Assembly: GCA_964019055.1 (NCBI GenBank)
Contig: OZ025215.1
Span: forward strand, 3,973,001-4,037,000
From: Anthopleura xanthogrammica
Lineage: Eukaryota; Cnidaria; Anthozoa; Actiniaria; Actiniidae
Direction of reading: 5' to 3'
DNA length: 64,000 bases
Shown: piece after piece, positions 42,501 through 54,040 of the stretch
Numbering within the stretch: position 1 is the first letter of the stretch
How the letters are laid out: each line of letters starts with the position of its first letter
The notes under the pieces: generated by a model
The model's input: the letters and a program-made list of their open reading frames with translations, nothing else
Databases searched by the model: none
Told to the model about the DNA's origin: nothing
Translations under genes and position numbers: made by a program

Positions 42501-45448
42501 TTCAAGAGATGGCATACGATCAAAATCATCCAACATTAGCTATAATATTGGGTAATCTAGGTTGCAGCCTACGTGATCTCGGCAAGCATGAAGAAGCGCA
42601 CCAATGTTATCAAAGGGCATTGGCTATTCAAGAGATGGCATACGATCAAAATCATCCAACATTAGCTATAATATTGGGTAATCTAGGTGCCAGCCTAGGT
42701 GATCTGGGCAAGCACGAAGAAGCGCACCAATGTTATCAAAGGGCATTGGCTATTCAAGAGATGGCATACAATCAAAATCATCCAACATTAGCTATAACAT
42801 TGGGTAATCTAGGTTGCAGCCTACGTGATCTGGGCAAGCATGAAGAAGCGCACCAATGTTATCAAAGGGCATTGGCTATTCAAGAGATGGCATACGATCA
42901 AAATCATCCAACATTAGCTATAATATTGGGTAATCTAGGTGCCAGCCTAGGTGATCTGGGCAAGCACGAAGAAGCGCACCAATGTTATCAAAGGGCATTG
43001 GCTATTCAAGAGATGGCATACAATCAAAATCATCCAACATTAGCTATAACATTGGGTAATCTAGGTTGCAGCCTACGTGATCTGGGCAAGCATGAAGAAG
43101 CGCACCAATGTTATCAAAGGGCATTGGCTATTCAAGAGATGGCATACGATCAAAATCATCCAACATTAGCTATAACATTGGGTAATCTAGGTGGCAGCCT
43201 AGGTGATCTGGGCAAGCATGAAGAAGCGCACCAATGTTATCAAAGGGCATTGGCTATTGAAGAGATGGCATACGATCAAAATCATCCAACATTAGCTATA
43301 ACATTGGGTAATCTAGGTGGCAGCCTAGGTGATCTGGGCAAGCATGAAGAAGCGCACCAATGTTATCAAAGGGCATTGGCTATTCAAGAGATGGCATACG
43401 ATCAAAATCATCCAACATTAGCTATAACATTGGGTAATCTAGGTGGCAGCCTAGGTGATCTGGGCAAGCATGAAGAAGCGCACCAATGTTATCAAAGGGC
43501 ATTGGCTATTCAAGAGATGGCATACGATCAAAATCATCCAACATTAGCTATAACATTGGGTAATCTAGGTGGCAGCCTACGTGATCTGGGCAAGCATGAA
43601 GAAGCGCACCAATGTTATCAAAGGGCATTGGCTATTGAAGAGATGGCATACAATCAAAATCATCCAACATTAGCTATAACATTGGGTAATCTAGGTGGCA
43701 GCCTACGTGATCTGGGCAAGCATGAAGAAGCGCACCAATGTTATCAAAGGGCATTGGCTATTCAAGAGATGGCATACGATCAAAATCATCCAACATTAGC
43801 TATAACATTGGGTAATCTAGGTTGCAGCCTACGTGATCTCGGCAAGCATGAAGAAGCGCACCAATGTTATCAAAGGGCATTGGCTATTCAAGAGATGGCA
43901 TACGATCAAAATCATCCAACATTAGCTATAATATTGGGTAATCTAGGTGCCAGCCTAGGTGATCTGGGCAAGCACGAAGAAGCGCACCAATGTTATCAAA
44001 GGGCATTGGCTATTCAAGAGATGGCATACGATCAAAATCATCCAACATAAGCTATAACATTGGGTACTCTAGGTGGCAGCCTAGGTGATCTGGGCAAGCA
44101 TGAAGAAGCGCACTAATGTTATCAAAGGGCATTGGCTATTGAAGAGATGGCATACGATCAAAATCATCCAACATTAGCTATAACATTGGGTAATCTAGGT
44201 GGCAGCCTACGTGATCTGGGCAAGCATGAAGAAGCGCACCAATGTTATCAAAGGGCATTGGCTATTAAAGAGATGGCATACAATCAAAATCATCCAACAT
44301 TAGCTATAACATTGGGTAATCTAGGTTGCAGCCTACGTGATCTGGGCAAGCATGAAGAAGCGCACCAATGTTATCAAAGGGCATTGGCTTTTCAAGAGAT
44401 GGCATACGATCAAAATCATCCAACATTAGCTATAACATTGGGTAATCTAGGTGGCAGCCTAGGTGATCTGGGCAAGCATGAAGAAGCGCACCAATGTTAT
44501 CAAAGGGCATTGGCTATTCAAGAGATGGCATACGATCAAAATCATCCAACATTAGCTATAATATTGGGTAATCTAGGTGCCAGCCTAGGTGATCTGGGCA
44601 AGCACGAAGAAGCGCACCAATGTTATCAAAGGGCATTGGCTATTCAAGAGATGGCATACAATCAAAATCATCCAACATTAACTATAACATTGGGTAATCT
44701 AGGTTGCAGCCTACGTGATCTGGGCAAGCATGAAGAAGCGCACCAATGTTATCCAAGGGCATTGGCTATTCAAGAGATGGCATACGATCAAAATCATCCA
44801 ACATTAGCTATAACATTGGGTAATCTAGGTGGCAGCCTACGTGATCTGGGCAAGCATGAAGAAGCGCACCAATGTTATCAAAGGGCATTGGCTATTGAAG
44901 AGATGGCATACAATCAAAATCATCCAACATTAGCTATAACATTGGGTAATCTAGGTGGCAGCCTAGGTGATCTGGGCAAGCATGAAGAAGCGCACCAATG
45001 TTATCAAAGGGCATTGGCTATTCAAGAGATGGCATACGATCAAAATCATCCAACATTAGCTATAACATTGGGTAATCTAGGTTGCAGCCTACGTGATCTC
45101 GGCAAGCATGAAGAAGCGCACCAATGTTATCAAAGGGCATTGGCTATTCAAGAGATGGCATACGATCAAAATCATCCAACATTAGCTATAATATTGGGTA
45201 ATCTAGGTGCCAGCCTAGGTGATCTGGGCAAGCACGAAGAAGCGCACCAATGTTATCAAAGGGCATTGGCTATTCAAGAGATGGCATACGATCAAAATCA
45301 TCCAACATAAGCTATAACATTGGGTACTCTAGGTGGCAGCCTAGGTGATCTGGGCAAGCATGAAGAAGCGCACCAATGTTATCAAAGGGCATTGGCTATT
45401 CAAGAGATGGCATACGATCAATATCATCCAACATTAGCTATAACATAG
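37874..45448 (+). repeat. About 60 tandem 126-bp TPR-coding repeats
   Basis: The 126-bp unit recurs without indels across 7.57 kb, all in one frame. Units differ at a handful of positions: CAA/GAA/AAA (Q/E/K) after GCTATT, GAT/AAT (D/N) in AYxQN, GGC/TGC/GCC after CTAGGT, CGT/GGT (R/G), ACA/ATA in AITL/AIIL and CTG/CTC before GGC. Alleles travel together (ATA with TGC and CTC), showing higher-order blocks. 43.9-44.1 kb and 45.2-45.4 kb repeat at a distance of 1260 bp (ten units), and a two-unit (252-bp) block repeats at 42.6-43.1 kb. Confidence 0.97.
39581..45448 (+). pseudogene. Continuation of the TPR array beyond the first stop, with three more in-frame stops
   Basis: The same reading frame continues from 39581 to TAG at 45446-45448 (3198 sense or stop codons from 35852 before it). 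Interrupting stops are TAA at 39578, 44048, 44114 and 45308. The 39578 and 44114 stops are the same C-to-T change in the Gln codon of AHQCY. The 44048 and 45308 stops are the same TTA-to-TAA change in HPTLA. Open runs between stops are 1489 and 397 codons. Either the tail is a decayed or untranslated extension, or stops are bypassed by splicing, readthrough or assembly mixing of alleles. The last unit ends at AITTAG-like sequence without a capping domain. Confidence 0.75.
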
Positions 45449-46989
45449 GAGGATTTTCAGTTTAGTTGATTCATGCATTTTTTAATTAAATTCCATTTTT
45501 TTGATAAGATCAAAAATTCTCAACCCTTTTTGTCCAAGATTGTCTGGAAATGGTTTTTGTAATTAAAAGAGATGCCAGGCAGTTTAAAAGGGAATTATGC
45601 ATCAATTATAAGAAATAGACTGAGAGGTTCTAGAAATTGTTACTTTTGAATTAATTAATTTGAATTAATTCATAAATGCGAAGGAAAATGTGACGTCACA
45701 AACAGTGGATATTGATAGAAGTCCAAAAAGTGGTATCTCTAAAAGGCTTATAATTTGGAATAGAAGGTATACGTCGTTTACATTTACCTAAAAAAGCAAC
45801 AAAGTAGTAGATATTGCAAAGGAGGCCAAGATGGGTCTAGAATCAGTGTATATTTTTCAAAATTTTAATATAAAGTCTGAAAAAAGGAACAAAAAGGCAA
45901 AGAGCCCTGTCAGACCCAGGAACAAATGTCCAACGGATGGAAAGACAACTCTTTTGTGAAGTTAAAATTTTACGGAAGGAAAGTCCGATTTTTTCTTCCA
46001 AAAAGCTGATGACAAAGAAAATACTAATCTCAAAAATTGTAAATAATACGCATTTAATTTTTTTTTACTGAAATGAATATTCAAACGTTTACTTCCGGTT
46101 CATTATTCCAGTTTCACTTCCGGTTTGTTAACCGTGGTCGCCCTAATGGCCAAATAAGTGTAATATCTTTCTCACTTTCAAACGATAGCACATAATATAA
46201 ATAAGAAACTTTAGAACAACCTAAAAACTTTAAAAAATAACGGTAAACAACAAGATTGGAGTCAATTTTCCACGTTTCACAACGGTTAACATTCAAATCG
46301 CGATATAAAGAAATTCTAGAATAATTCTTTTTATTATATTGTAAATGGCTGTAAACCGTTGTGAACCGTGCTTTTTTCTTTCGTATTTTATCAAAACCGA
46401 CAAAATATATTTGGTAACCGTAGTTAACCGTTGTAGAACAGTAATATTTCAAATATACGGTAAAATCTCGCCTTGATAGAAGCTTCTGTACGTTAGGTTG
46501 GCTATATGTTACTTAATGAAAGGGCCTCATTTCGTTTGGTAAGTTCATTTCTTCCTTCGTGGGATGGTTCTAAGAGTGATTCTTCTTGGGATTCGTACTC
46601 CTTGAAAATCTTTGCATTCAAATTAACACGCTAAAGTTCTATGGTTAAAGAATTACCGCTACTTTTCCAAGAAAAAAATGCCATTCTTTGTGACGTCATG
46701 CAATTTACGACATGTGTAGCAGTCGGATATCAGTCGGATTGTATACAAATACATACCTATATTGAATTACGAAGGATGTACAATGTCATTTTGTCTCATT
46801 ATCATGAGGGTGCGATGTGTAAAACAAGAAATATGAGTTATTGAATGTGTTTTTTTGTGATTCGACGGAAGAATTCATGATTTTTAGCGTATACAGATCG
46901 CAGACAATCTTGGACAAAATGGTTGAGAATTTTGGAGTTTTTAGGATATATTGTGTAAAACACAGTTAAATCCCTCTCCAACGACCCCC
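45449..46989. other. 3' flank of the NLR-like gene; unassigned
   Basis: AT-rich. A 112-codon minus-strand frame at 46452-46114 lies in a region rich in GTAACCG/GTTAACCG words and has no recognisable family. I do not call it a gene. Confidence 0.4.
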
Positions 46990-47850
46990 CTCCCCAGAAC
47001 AATGTTGGGTCTGTCGAGAGGGAACTGTGCTAGCCAATGGAACCAACACTGTGCTGGGGGGAGGGGGAGGGGGAATTTCAGTTTAGATAATATTTTTTGA
47101 TGTCCGCAGGCAGATAATTGTAAAGCTTTAGAGGCGCAGTCTTGTAAAGTTCCTTTAATGAGAGGAATGGTAAGATTAATACTGCTGCTTGATCTCAATA
47201 TACGCGTTGGATTAGAACTTTCTATACTATAATAGGGTGGCCAGTGTGGATCGTTTAATACCTTGAAAGTGGCTTTTAGTAGGTGGAGTTTTCGGCGCTG
47301 CACAACGAGCAACCATCCCATTTTAACGCAATCATTGGTGGTAGCATATCTTCCCAGCACGAAGCTAACAGTTGCGTTTTGCACGCGTTGTAAACGTTTC
47401 ATTAGGTGTTGCTGCAGAGGTCCAAATACAATGTCATTGTAGTTGAGTTTAGAGAGGACAAGTGATTCCGCTAAGTGCTTTCGTAGGTTGAAGTTAGTAA
47501 AGCTATACGTATTTTCTTGAGTGTATGTAATGTAGAAAAACATGACGATATCACAGATTAAACATGATTGTTCCATTGTAAGTGTTGGTCGATTTTCACG
47601 CCGAGCAACTTTTTGTTGGCAACCGTCTTGAGTTTTCTTCCTGACATTGGGAGATCTGCAATTGCAGGTCTTCAAGAGAGTGTACTCTTGCTGACTGGGG
47701 CGTGGAAAAAAGCATGGTTTTTGTCTTCTTCGGATTTAGTGCCAAATTTGATTCGGATGACCAATCATCGAGGTTATTTAAACTTGTATGTAGAGTTGGA
47801 GGGTTGTCCAATACACACGACTAGAATCGAACGGAGAATTTAAAATCTCC
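46990..47850 (-). mobile_element. Decayed LINE fragment (RT C-terminal part)
   Basis: Minus strand: 47811-47596 reads LDDWSSESNLALNPKKTKTM, the region after the RT catalytic motif. 47675 downward continues in another frame with LVLSKLNYNDIVFGPL, MKRLQRVQNATVSFVLGRYA and RRKLHLLKATFKVLN, the conserved C-terminal tail of jockey/CR1-like pol proteins. There is at least one frameshift. It is a different family from the 23-31 kb copies, which lack this RLQRVQN tail. Confidence 0.82.
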
Positions 47851-47894
47851 ATTGAAATCAATTGGTAAAAATTACAAGTATCCTGTATGCCGCA

Positions 47895-48160
47895 AAAGTT
47901 TGAATAGTAGTGCAAACGCAGTCCCGTAGTGAGCGCAATGGGTTATGGGATGTTATCTATACTTAAATATTTTGAAAACGACGTAAGTTTGAATAAAAGT
48001 GCTACCGCAGTCCCGTAGTCCCGCAGTCCCGCAGTCCCGTAGTCCCGTATTGAGCGCAATGGGTTATGGGAGCATAAAGATACTTAATTATTTTGAGAAC
48101 GAGGTAAGTTTGAATAGAAGTGCTACCGCAGTCCCGTGGTCCCGTAGTCATAGAGATGAG
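47895..48160. repeat. Short tandem repeat with CAGTCCCGTAG words
   Basis: A unit of roughly 90-115 bp (AAGTTTGAATAGAAGTGCTACC, CAGTCCCGTAGT, GAGCGCAATGGGTTATGGGA, ACTTAATTATTTTGAGAACG) is present 2.3 times. In the middle copy the 8-10-bp word GCAGTCCC is itself expanded. Confidence 0.85.
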
Positions 48161-48777
48161 ATAGTAAATATTTCGCAAACACTCTGCTACCTCGGTCCGA
48201 GTAGATATGATTGTTTTACTTTATTTTTAAGTTTTGGCATTGAGTCGTATGAGTGAGTGCTGTTTGTACGAGTGAGTGGTTTGTGCTTGACGCAGTCATT
48301 GATACGATTACTGAATATATTGAATAAAAAAAAAAGCAAATTATTTGTACCCGAGTCTTACAAACTAACAAGTTTTTCATACGAAAAACTTTCAGCTCAA
48401 ATGATTGCTAGGATGTTGAATATAATGAATATTTATGCTCTCTTGGATGAAGTAATTCAGGTTTTTACAAGGAAATAACTGATTATACTCCTTTTGGAAA
48501 CAGAATGCTGGAAAATATAGGTTCGTAAAGGAATCGACTAAAATAATATGATGAAAAATGTCAAAACTTTAGGAAACTGCTGGCGTAATTGGGTGGTTCA
48601 AGCAAGCGCAGATTGATAGAAGTCAAGAAACTAAAACTTAAATGGCAAGGAAATAAAGTAATGAAAAAAGCTTTTATATAGTTATGGCAAGAAAACTCTT
48701 TTTTTTAAATATCAGAAAACTACTTGCCTGTTCGTAAAATTACTCAAATAATAAATTTCATTTAAGTTGCACCTATA
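48161..48777. other. Unassigned DNA
   Basis: AT-rich, no exon recognised. Confidence 0.35.
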
Positions 48778-48953
48778 CCTGTTCTTTTATTTTATCGTTG
48801 GGGAAGGTTTGAAGCGTTTCTCGTCAGATTTGAGCGAGTTATACATGGTCTGTAATACTTTGAATTCAAAGAGGGCATAACTCGCTGAAATTCAACCAGA
48901 AAGACTTGAAACCTCCCCCAACGATGAAATAAAAGATAAAGAACAGTTGGGTA
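48778..48953. mobile_element. Imperfect inverted-repeat element
   Basis: GTTCTTTTATTTTATCGTTG, GGGAAGGTTTGAAG and GCGAGTTAT at left are mirrored by ATAACTCGC, CTTGAAACCTCCCC and CAACGATGAAATAAAAG..GAAC at right. Confidence 0.72.
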
Positions 48954-50337
48954 TGATTCAAATGTGATTTATTGCATTTCTAGTATTTTTTAAGTACTAC
49001 GCATATATCCGAGCTCGATCGGCTTTTAAGCATTCTCATACGTAGCTTGGGCTACCTGTGGAGTCACCAGCCTTTAGGTACTGGTGGGCAAATTCAAAAA
49101 AAAACCTGCTCAAAACCGCTAAAAAACCACCCAAAATGACACCAAATACTTTTAACGACAACACAGGACCAAGGTATGTTCAAATTTATTTCAACAAAAA
49201 ATCTAGGTAGGATCCAGGCCCTTTGCAGTTTGCGGACATTTCTCGCACGGGCAATTTAAAGAGCTGTATCTCGGAAACAAATGGACCAAATTGGAAACTG
49301 TAAAAGAGCTTATCAGTTATTTTTGCGTCTTCTTCTATACAGCAATCAAAAACTGTGGAATAAGGGTTATAGGCACTAAAAGGTTTAAATTTAATACCGA
49401 TCTTTCGTTCATGTTTGCCATCATGAGGGCGTCTAAGTCTCGCAATGAACTAAATTGTTACCATGGATACTACTATAAACAGCGTGCGCTCTCACTGATA
49501 AATAGAGTTACAAGAAAACCCTAAGTGCGAGCTAAGTAACTCGAAATGATAAGAAAAAAGACAATAAATAGATGCTTTAAGATACTGATAGATTTTGGTT
49601 CGACCAACTGGAAAATTCCCGAAATGAACGGATCGTCAGCATATTCTCGGATCCTCTGAAAAGGTAGCCCTCTTTTCGGCCCGGTCGGAATTTCCGGATG
49701 GCATTACACATTCAGTTTCATACCAGTTCCAGGTCCTCATCAATCACAGCCAAAGACAAAGCCCTGAGTACGATGCTGGGACTTTCGTTGTAAATGGAAC
49801 ACTCCAATCCCAACCGAAATTTTCCAATATTTTTTTTTTGTAGTCTTGTTTTGTTGGATGAAATGAAGATAATAATCCCTTTAAGGTGGCTGACTACTTT
49901 TGAACGTTCAATTTGAGCTCACGATGTGCGCGCGCACAAAAACCGCTCAAAACCGCATAACAACCTTCAAGATTTTATTGAGGAACCATACACGTTTTGA
50001 ACTTCAACACGGAAAAAACCCCGAATTTTGCTCGGGACTCTATACTTTTCTTTGGATTTCCTAAGACAACAGGTAAAAATCAATCTTTTGAGAAAGTTTG
50101 AAAAAAACGTAATTATTAGAACTTATAAAAAAAGCGTTTTATGTGATTTTTTTGTTGTCGTTTGAGTACCTTTTTTTTGTTTAATAGTCCCCCAAAACCT
50201 ATATTCTGACAAAGTTTCAGGAATTTTGATTTTTTTCATTTTACACACGTAAGGCGATATTTACAGACGGCCGCTCTTAAGACGTTGTTCTGAAAGATAC
50301 AGTGTTTATATTTAATTCATCCAATATAAAATTACAT
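48954..50337. other. Unassigned DNA upstream of tRNA-Tyr
   Basis: No coding exon or clear repeat recognised; small open frames lack conserved motifs. Confidence 0.35.
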
Positions 50338-50423
50338 CCTTCGATAGCTCAGTTGGCAGAGCGGGGGACTGTAGATGATCAAAAGATATCCCTAGGTCGC
50401 TGGTTCAAATCCGGCTCGAAGGA
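50338..50423 (+). tRNA. tRNA-Tyr(GTA) with a 13-nt intron
   Basis: The acceptor stem CCTTCGA (50338-50344) pairs with TCGAAGG at the 3' end. D-arm TAGCTCAGTTGGCAGAGC, anticodon GTA at 50371-50373, and T-arm GCTGGTTCAAATCCGGC are all intact. The intron ATGATCAAAAGAT (50375-50387) sits one base 3' of the anticodon, the standard nuclear tRNA intron position and typical of tRNA-Tyr. Removing it restores the 5-bp anticodon stem GGGGA/TCCCT. A TTTT Pol III terminator follows at 50424. It looks functional. Confidence 0.96.
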
Positions 50424-50427
50424 TTTT

Positions 50428-51035
50428 GCCCATTCTTGCTTGCTCTGTTAAATACATTTTCATTTTTTGCTGACGCAGTTGGCTCACAGACAAACGTTGT
50501 CGTCGACTCTAATGTATATTTCATATACTTTCTTATTTTTGAGAAGAGTGTTAATATAAATTAAGAATAACTTATGCATGAAACAGTTTCCAGCTGAGCG
50601 AACAACTAATCGTGTGCAAAGCATTGTTAATCCAACCCAGGGCGGATCCTGGAACGAGAGAAAATTTGTATATATAAGCATTATATCCAAAAGTCAAAAT
50701 GTGGTGAAAACTGAAAGTTTCCGAGTCGAATCTTGGTTGTTAGACTTGGGTCAAGAATTTCGAAGGACCGAAATTTAACACTACACAAGAAAATCGCTTA
50801 GAAGCGCTGAAATCTTTCAAAAAACAGTGTCATGATCATATCTTCAAAGGAAGTCTTGTAAATTAAAACCTCAAGGAAAGTGCATCGGAGTACAGGGCTG
50901 GCTTGGACCTGAATTAAGGCTAAAAGATCTATGCCAGTCTGGACTGGGAACAAGATGACTGAAGATGAAAACGCAAGCACAAGAAAATGAAAGTTTCCAT
51001 CCCTTGTGCTTAATCGTATTACTGTTGTTCGCACG
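50428..51035. other. Unassigned DNA
   Basis: No exon recognised between tRNA-Tyr and the inverted-repeat element. Confidence 0.35.
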
Positions 51036-51582
51036 TACGTTATTTTGCTTGCGCTTGCCACAGGGAGCCCACAAGAATTTTTCGTTCTATCTACGCCCCG
51101 AGTAAGGGGGGACGGAAGCGGGAATGAACAATAGCACCGGAAATGAGCGTCTTCCGTTTAAAACTTTGGAAGATAGTAATGACAATGAAATTACTTCAAA
51201 ATTGTTATTATAGATACAGAAAAAAGTTATTTTAGATGCAGAGCGAAGTAAAAACATCGATTTTGATGACTACCTGTCAGATTTATAAGATTCCATTTTA
51301 CTTCCGTTCCCCCTTACTCGAGGCGCAGATAGAACGAAAACAAGATTTTAATTTGCCATTTTTTCAAGACATAAGTCCATGCTGATTTTTTCTGTCCACA
51401 CAGAAAGTTAGACAAACTTTCCAAGTATCAGAATTTTGAGGTTTAAAGCTTAAAAGACATTTCATGATTTTTTAAAAGCAATTTTATTCGAGGGGTCCAT
51501 TTGAAGTTTCATCCCAATAGATTTTGTTCTAATCACTGATTCTACCAGTGGCTGTGGGCTCCCTGTGCGCTTGCATTACGTT
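51036..51582. mobile_element. About 545-bp inverted-repeat element
   Basis: Outer ends: GCTTGCGCTTGCCACAGGGA/GCCCAC at left and GTGGGCTCCCTGTGCGCTTGC at right. Inner arms: TTCGTTCTATCTACGCCCCG/AGTAAGGGGG (51080-51110) and CCCCCTTACTCGAGGCGCAG/ATAGAACGAA (51309-51338). The two nested pairs suggest either one composite element or one MITE inside another. Confidence 0.68.
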
Positions 51583-52515
51583 TCAGTGTGCGTGGTTGCT
51601 CGTGTGAACCAGTCCGACATTGTCACCGAGATGTAAAAAAGCCCAATAAAGATTTTTTTTCTGGGCATAATATCTTACCAACATGCGAAGACCTATTTCT
51701 TATCCATTTCCCATTTTAACTGATTTTCGTCAACTGAAATGCAAATCGTCGCCTGCATTCGGAACGACAATATTGACCTCTGTCTGTGTTGTGAATGTTT
51801 TAATTTTTTTGATCAAGTTGAGCAACTATATTTACATTTTCCCTCCAATTATTTTAACAATTCCTTTAGGATATTATGCTGCAAGCTATTCTACAACCAC
51901 TGGCTGTATAGATTAGATAAATAGGTCGATGCGTGCGTTTTCCAGCTCCTTATGAATGCGTTATAGAAGCTGTAAAGCACTAGAGAACTAACCCTCCTCT
52001 GCGCTAGTCTCGTGCTTTCCAGCAACATAACGTACTGACATCAGCTTGTAGACACACGCAGCCATTTTAAAATTACTTTTACAAAATGCTTTTAAGCAAA
52101 CTACTAGGCATGCAAAACTGTCTCTATCGTTTAAACATTATAACATTTGTGCTGTAAGAGATCCCAACTACCTGGCACAGGAACAAACACCCACGAAACA
52201 AGTGGAAATCTGAGTTGAGCAAATACATTATCCAGCTAGTAATGGATGCAATTACATGGGCGGGACACTAATGTACCCAATTAATCGGCTTATATTCAAT
52301 TTACGAGTTTGGCCTTTGAGCTTCCTAAAGCCCATTTGTGGGTCAAACCAAAGGCTTCGTCTTATATTCTAGCATTATGACAAACAAAACATTGGCTAAC
52401 CTGAACTAACCTTATAGCCATGCGACATATGCAGCATTATTTGTACAAATATTATACATTATTGAAACAGTTTTTTGAATACTCTCATTTAGATCACATC
52501 TTCTAGGATTAATAT
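51583..52515. other. Unassigned DNA
   Basis: No exon recognised; AT-rich with short frames only. Confidence 0.35.
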
Positions 52516-52666
52516 TCACCACTTTCCCTACATTGGTTCACTGGTCAAACACAAAGCATGCAGTCAAGGCTGCAAGGTTCACATTTGAATGATCCTTTGA
52601 AACTACCTTGAAGCCTCGATTGAATGCTTTGTCTGTGACCAGTGAACCGATGTATGGAAAATGGTA
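52516..52666. mobile_element. MITE, family also at 53858-53962
   Basis: CACTTTCCCTACATTGGTTC/ACTGGTCA at left is mirrored by TGACCAGTGAACCGATGTAT/GGAAAATGG at right; inside lies GATCCTTTGAAACTACCTTG. The copy at 53858-53962 shares the core and both ends in a shortened form. Confidence 0.78.
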
Positions 52667-52667
52667 A

Positions 52668-52967
52668 ATATGGACACGGGTGAAAAACGTACTGCGCATG
52701 CTCGGAAGTTCGGCAGAAAATTCATAGACGAGTCGTGTTTACGAAGAAAACCATTGGAGATTTCCATGTCTGGTATTATGCGAATTTCTCTTGTATTATT
52801 TGACCAGGGAAAGAAAACAACTAAAGTAATGTGTCAGGAAAAAATAAGCACTAACTTTCCACGAACGGCCTTAACTTTAGAGATTTACTAAACGCCAGTA
52901 TATAACCAACGACGAACTTCCGAGCATGCGCAGTGCGTTTTTCACTCGTGTCGTAAATATGTATAAT
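52668..52967. mobile_element. 300-bp MITE with GCGCATGCTCGGAAGTTCG arms
   Basis: ATATGGACACGGGTGAAAAA/CGTACTGCGCATGCTCGGAAG at left and CTTCCGAGCATGCGCAGTGC/GTTTTTCACTCGTGTCGTAAATAT at right are inverted. It abuts the preceding MITE. Confidence 0.82.
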
Positions 52968-53151
52968 CGTTTGCATTTACTATTTTATACACAGGAATCT
53001 AGTTTCTTATTTGTGTGGCAGCACCAGAAACAAGTCCATTCCAAGCTATATTCTTCTCTAGTAAACAACTACCAGGCCAAGCTAGTATGTTATAATTATC
53101 TTGAACAAATATTGGCCATATTCAGCCATAAATACAATAGTTATGTTTCAA

Positions 53152-54040
53152 TCATAGATATATCCTCCTCAGGTCACTGGGCGAGGTTATCATATTACAC
53201 TGTGGGCACAGCTTCTTGGCACCCTAGGAAGGAAACAAGACACTGATATTAGTATGGTATTAGGGTGGTTAGGGATGATATTATTAAGATATTGAATCCT
53301 TACCAGAGTACGCATCCAGCACTCTTCACAGTGGACATGCCAACAAGATATTGATACCAGAGGTACAGAATATGGCTCCTGAAATGGCATGAACAAATGG
53401 TTAGAAAAACAACAATAATAACAATATCAACAGCAACAACAATAACAGCAACAATAACAACAATAACAGCAACAATAATAACAACAATAATAACAGCAAC
53501 AATAATAACAGCAACAATAACAACAACAATAATAACAGCAACAACAACAGCAACAACAACAATAACAACCACAACAATAATAACAACCACAGCAATAACA
53601 ACAAAAATAATAATAACAACAACAACAATAACAACCACAACAATAGCAACAACAACCACAACAATAGCAACAACAATAACAACCACAACAATAGCAACAA
53701 CAACCACAACAATAGCAACAACAATAGCAACAACAATAACAACTAACAATAATAAAAAACAATAACTACAATAATAACAATAACAATAATAACAACAATA
53801 ACACTAATACAATATTTACAAACGTTTTCAAAATCTATTAAAAATATTCACAAATTTCACCACCTTCCATACATAGGTTCAAATTTGAATAATCCTTTGA
53901 AACTACCTTGCAGCCTCGATTGAATGCTTTGTCTGTGAACCGAGGTATGGAAAACGGTTAGGTAATGTGCAAGGTGACCCAGGTGGAATACTTACCATAC
54001 AAATAAGACATTTGACCTTTTCCATTGCTGTTTGTTTTTC
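53152..54040 (-). CDS. RNF220: RNF220 RING domain, split over three exons
   Basis: Exon 54040-53996 ends with KVKCLICM (first two zinc ligands). Exon 53378-53304 has CWHVHCEECWMRTL (Cys/His/Cys/Cys ligands). Exon 53223-53152 has LCPQCNM (last two) and the stop. The aspartate usual after CLICM is Glu (EPYSVPL). All ligands are present, so the ligase core looks intact. Confidence 0.94.

Noticed and set aside
46114..46452. 112-codon minus-strand frame
   Set aside because: No recognisable motif, no splice context, and the underlying DNA has repeated GTTAACCG words. Left unannotated.
52661..52891. 76-codon plus-strand frame
   Set aside because: Lies within the arms and core of the 52668-52967 MITE.
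53300..53765. Val/Ile-, Leu- or Thr-rich frames over the triplet array
   Set aside because: Artefacts of AAC/AAT/AGC repeats inside an RNF220 intron.
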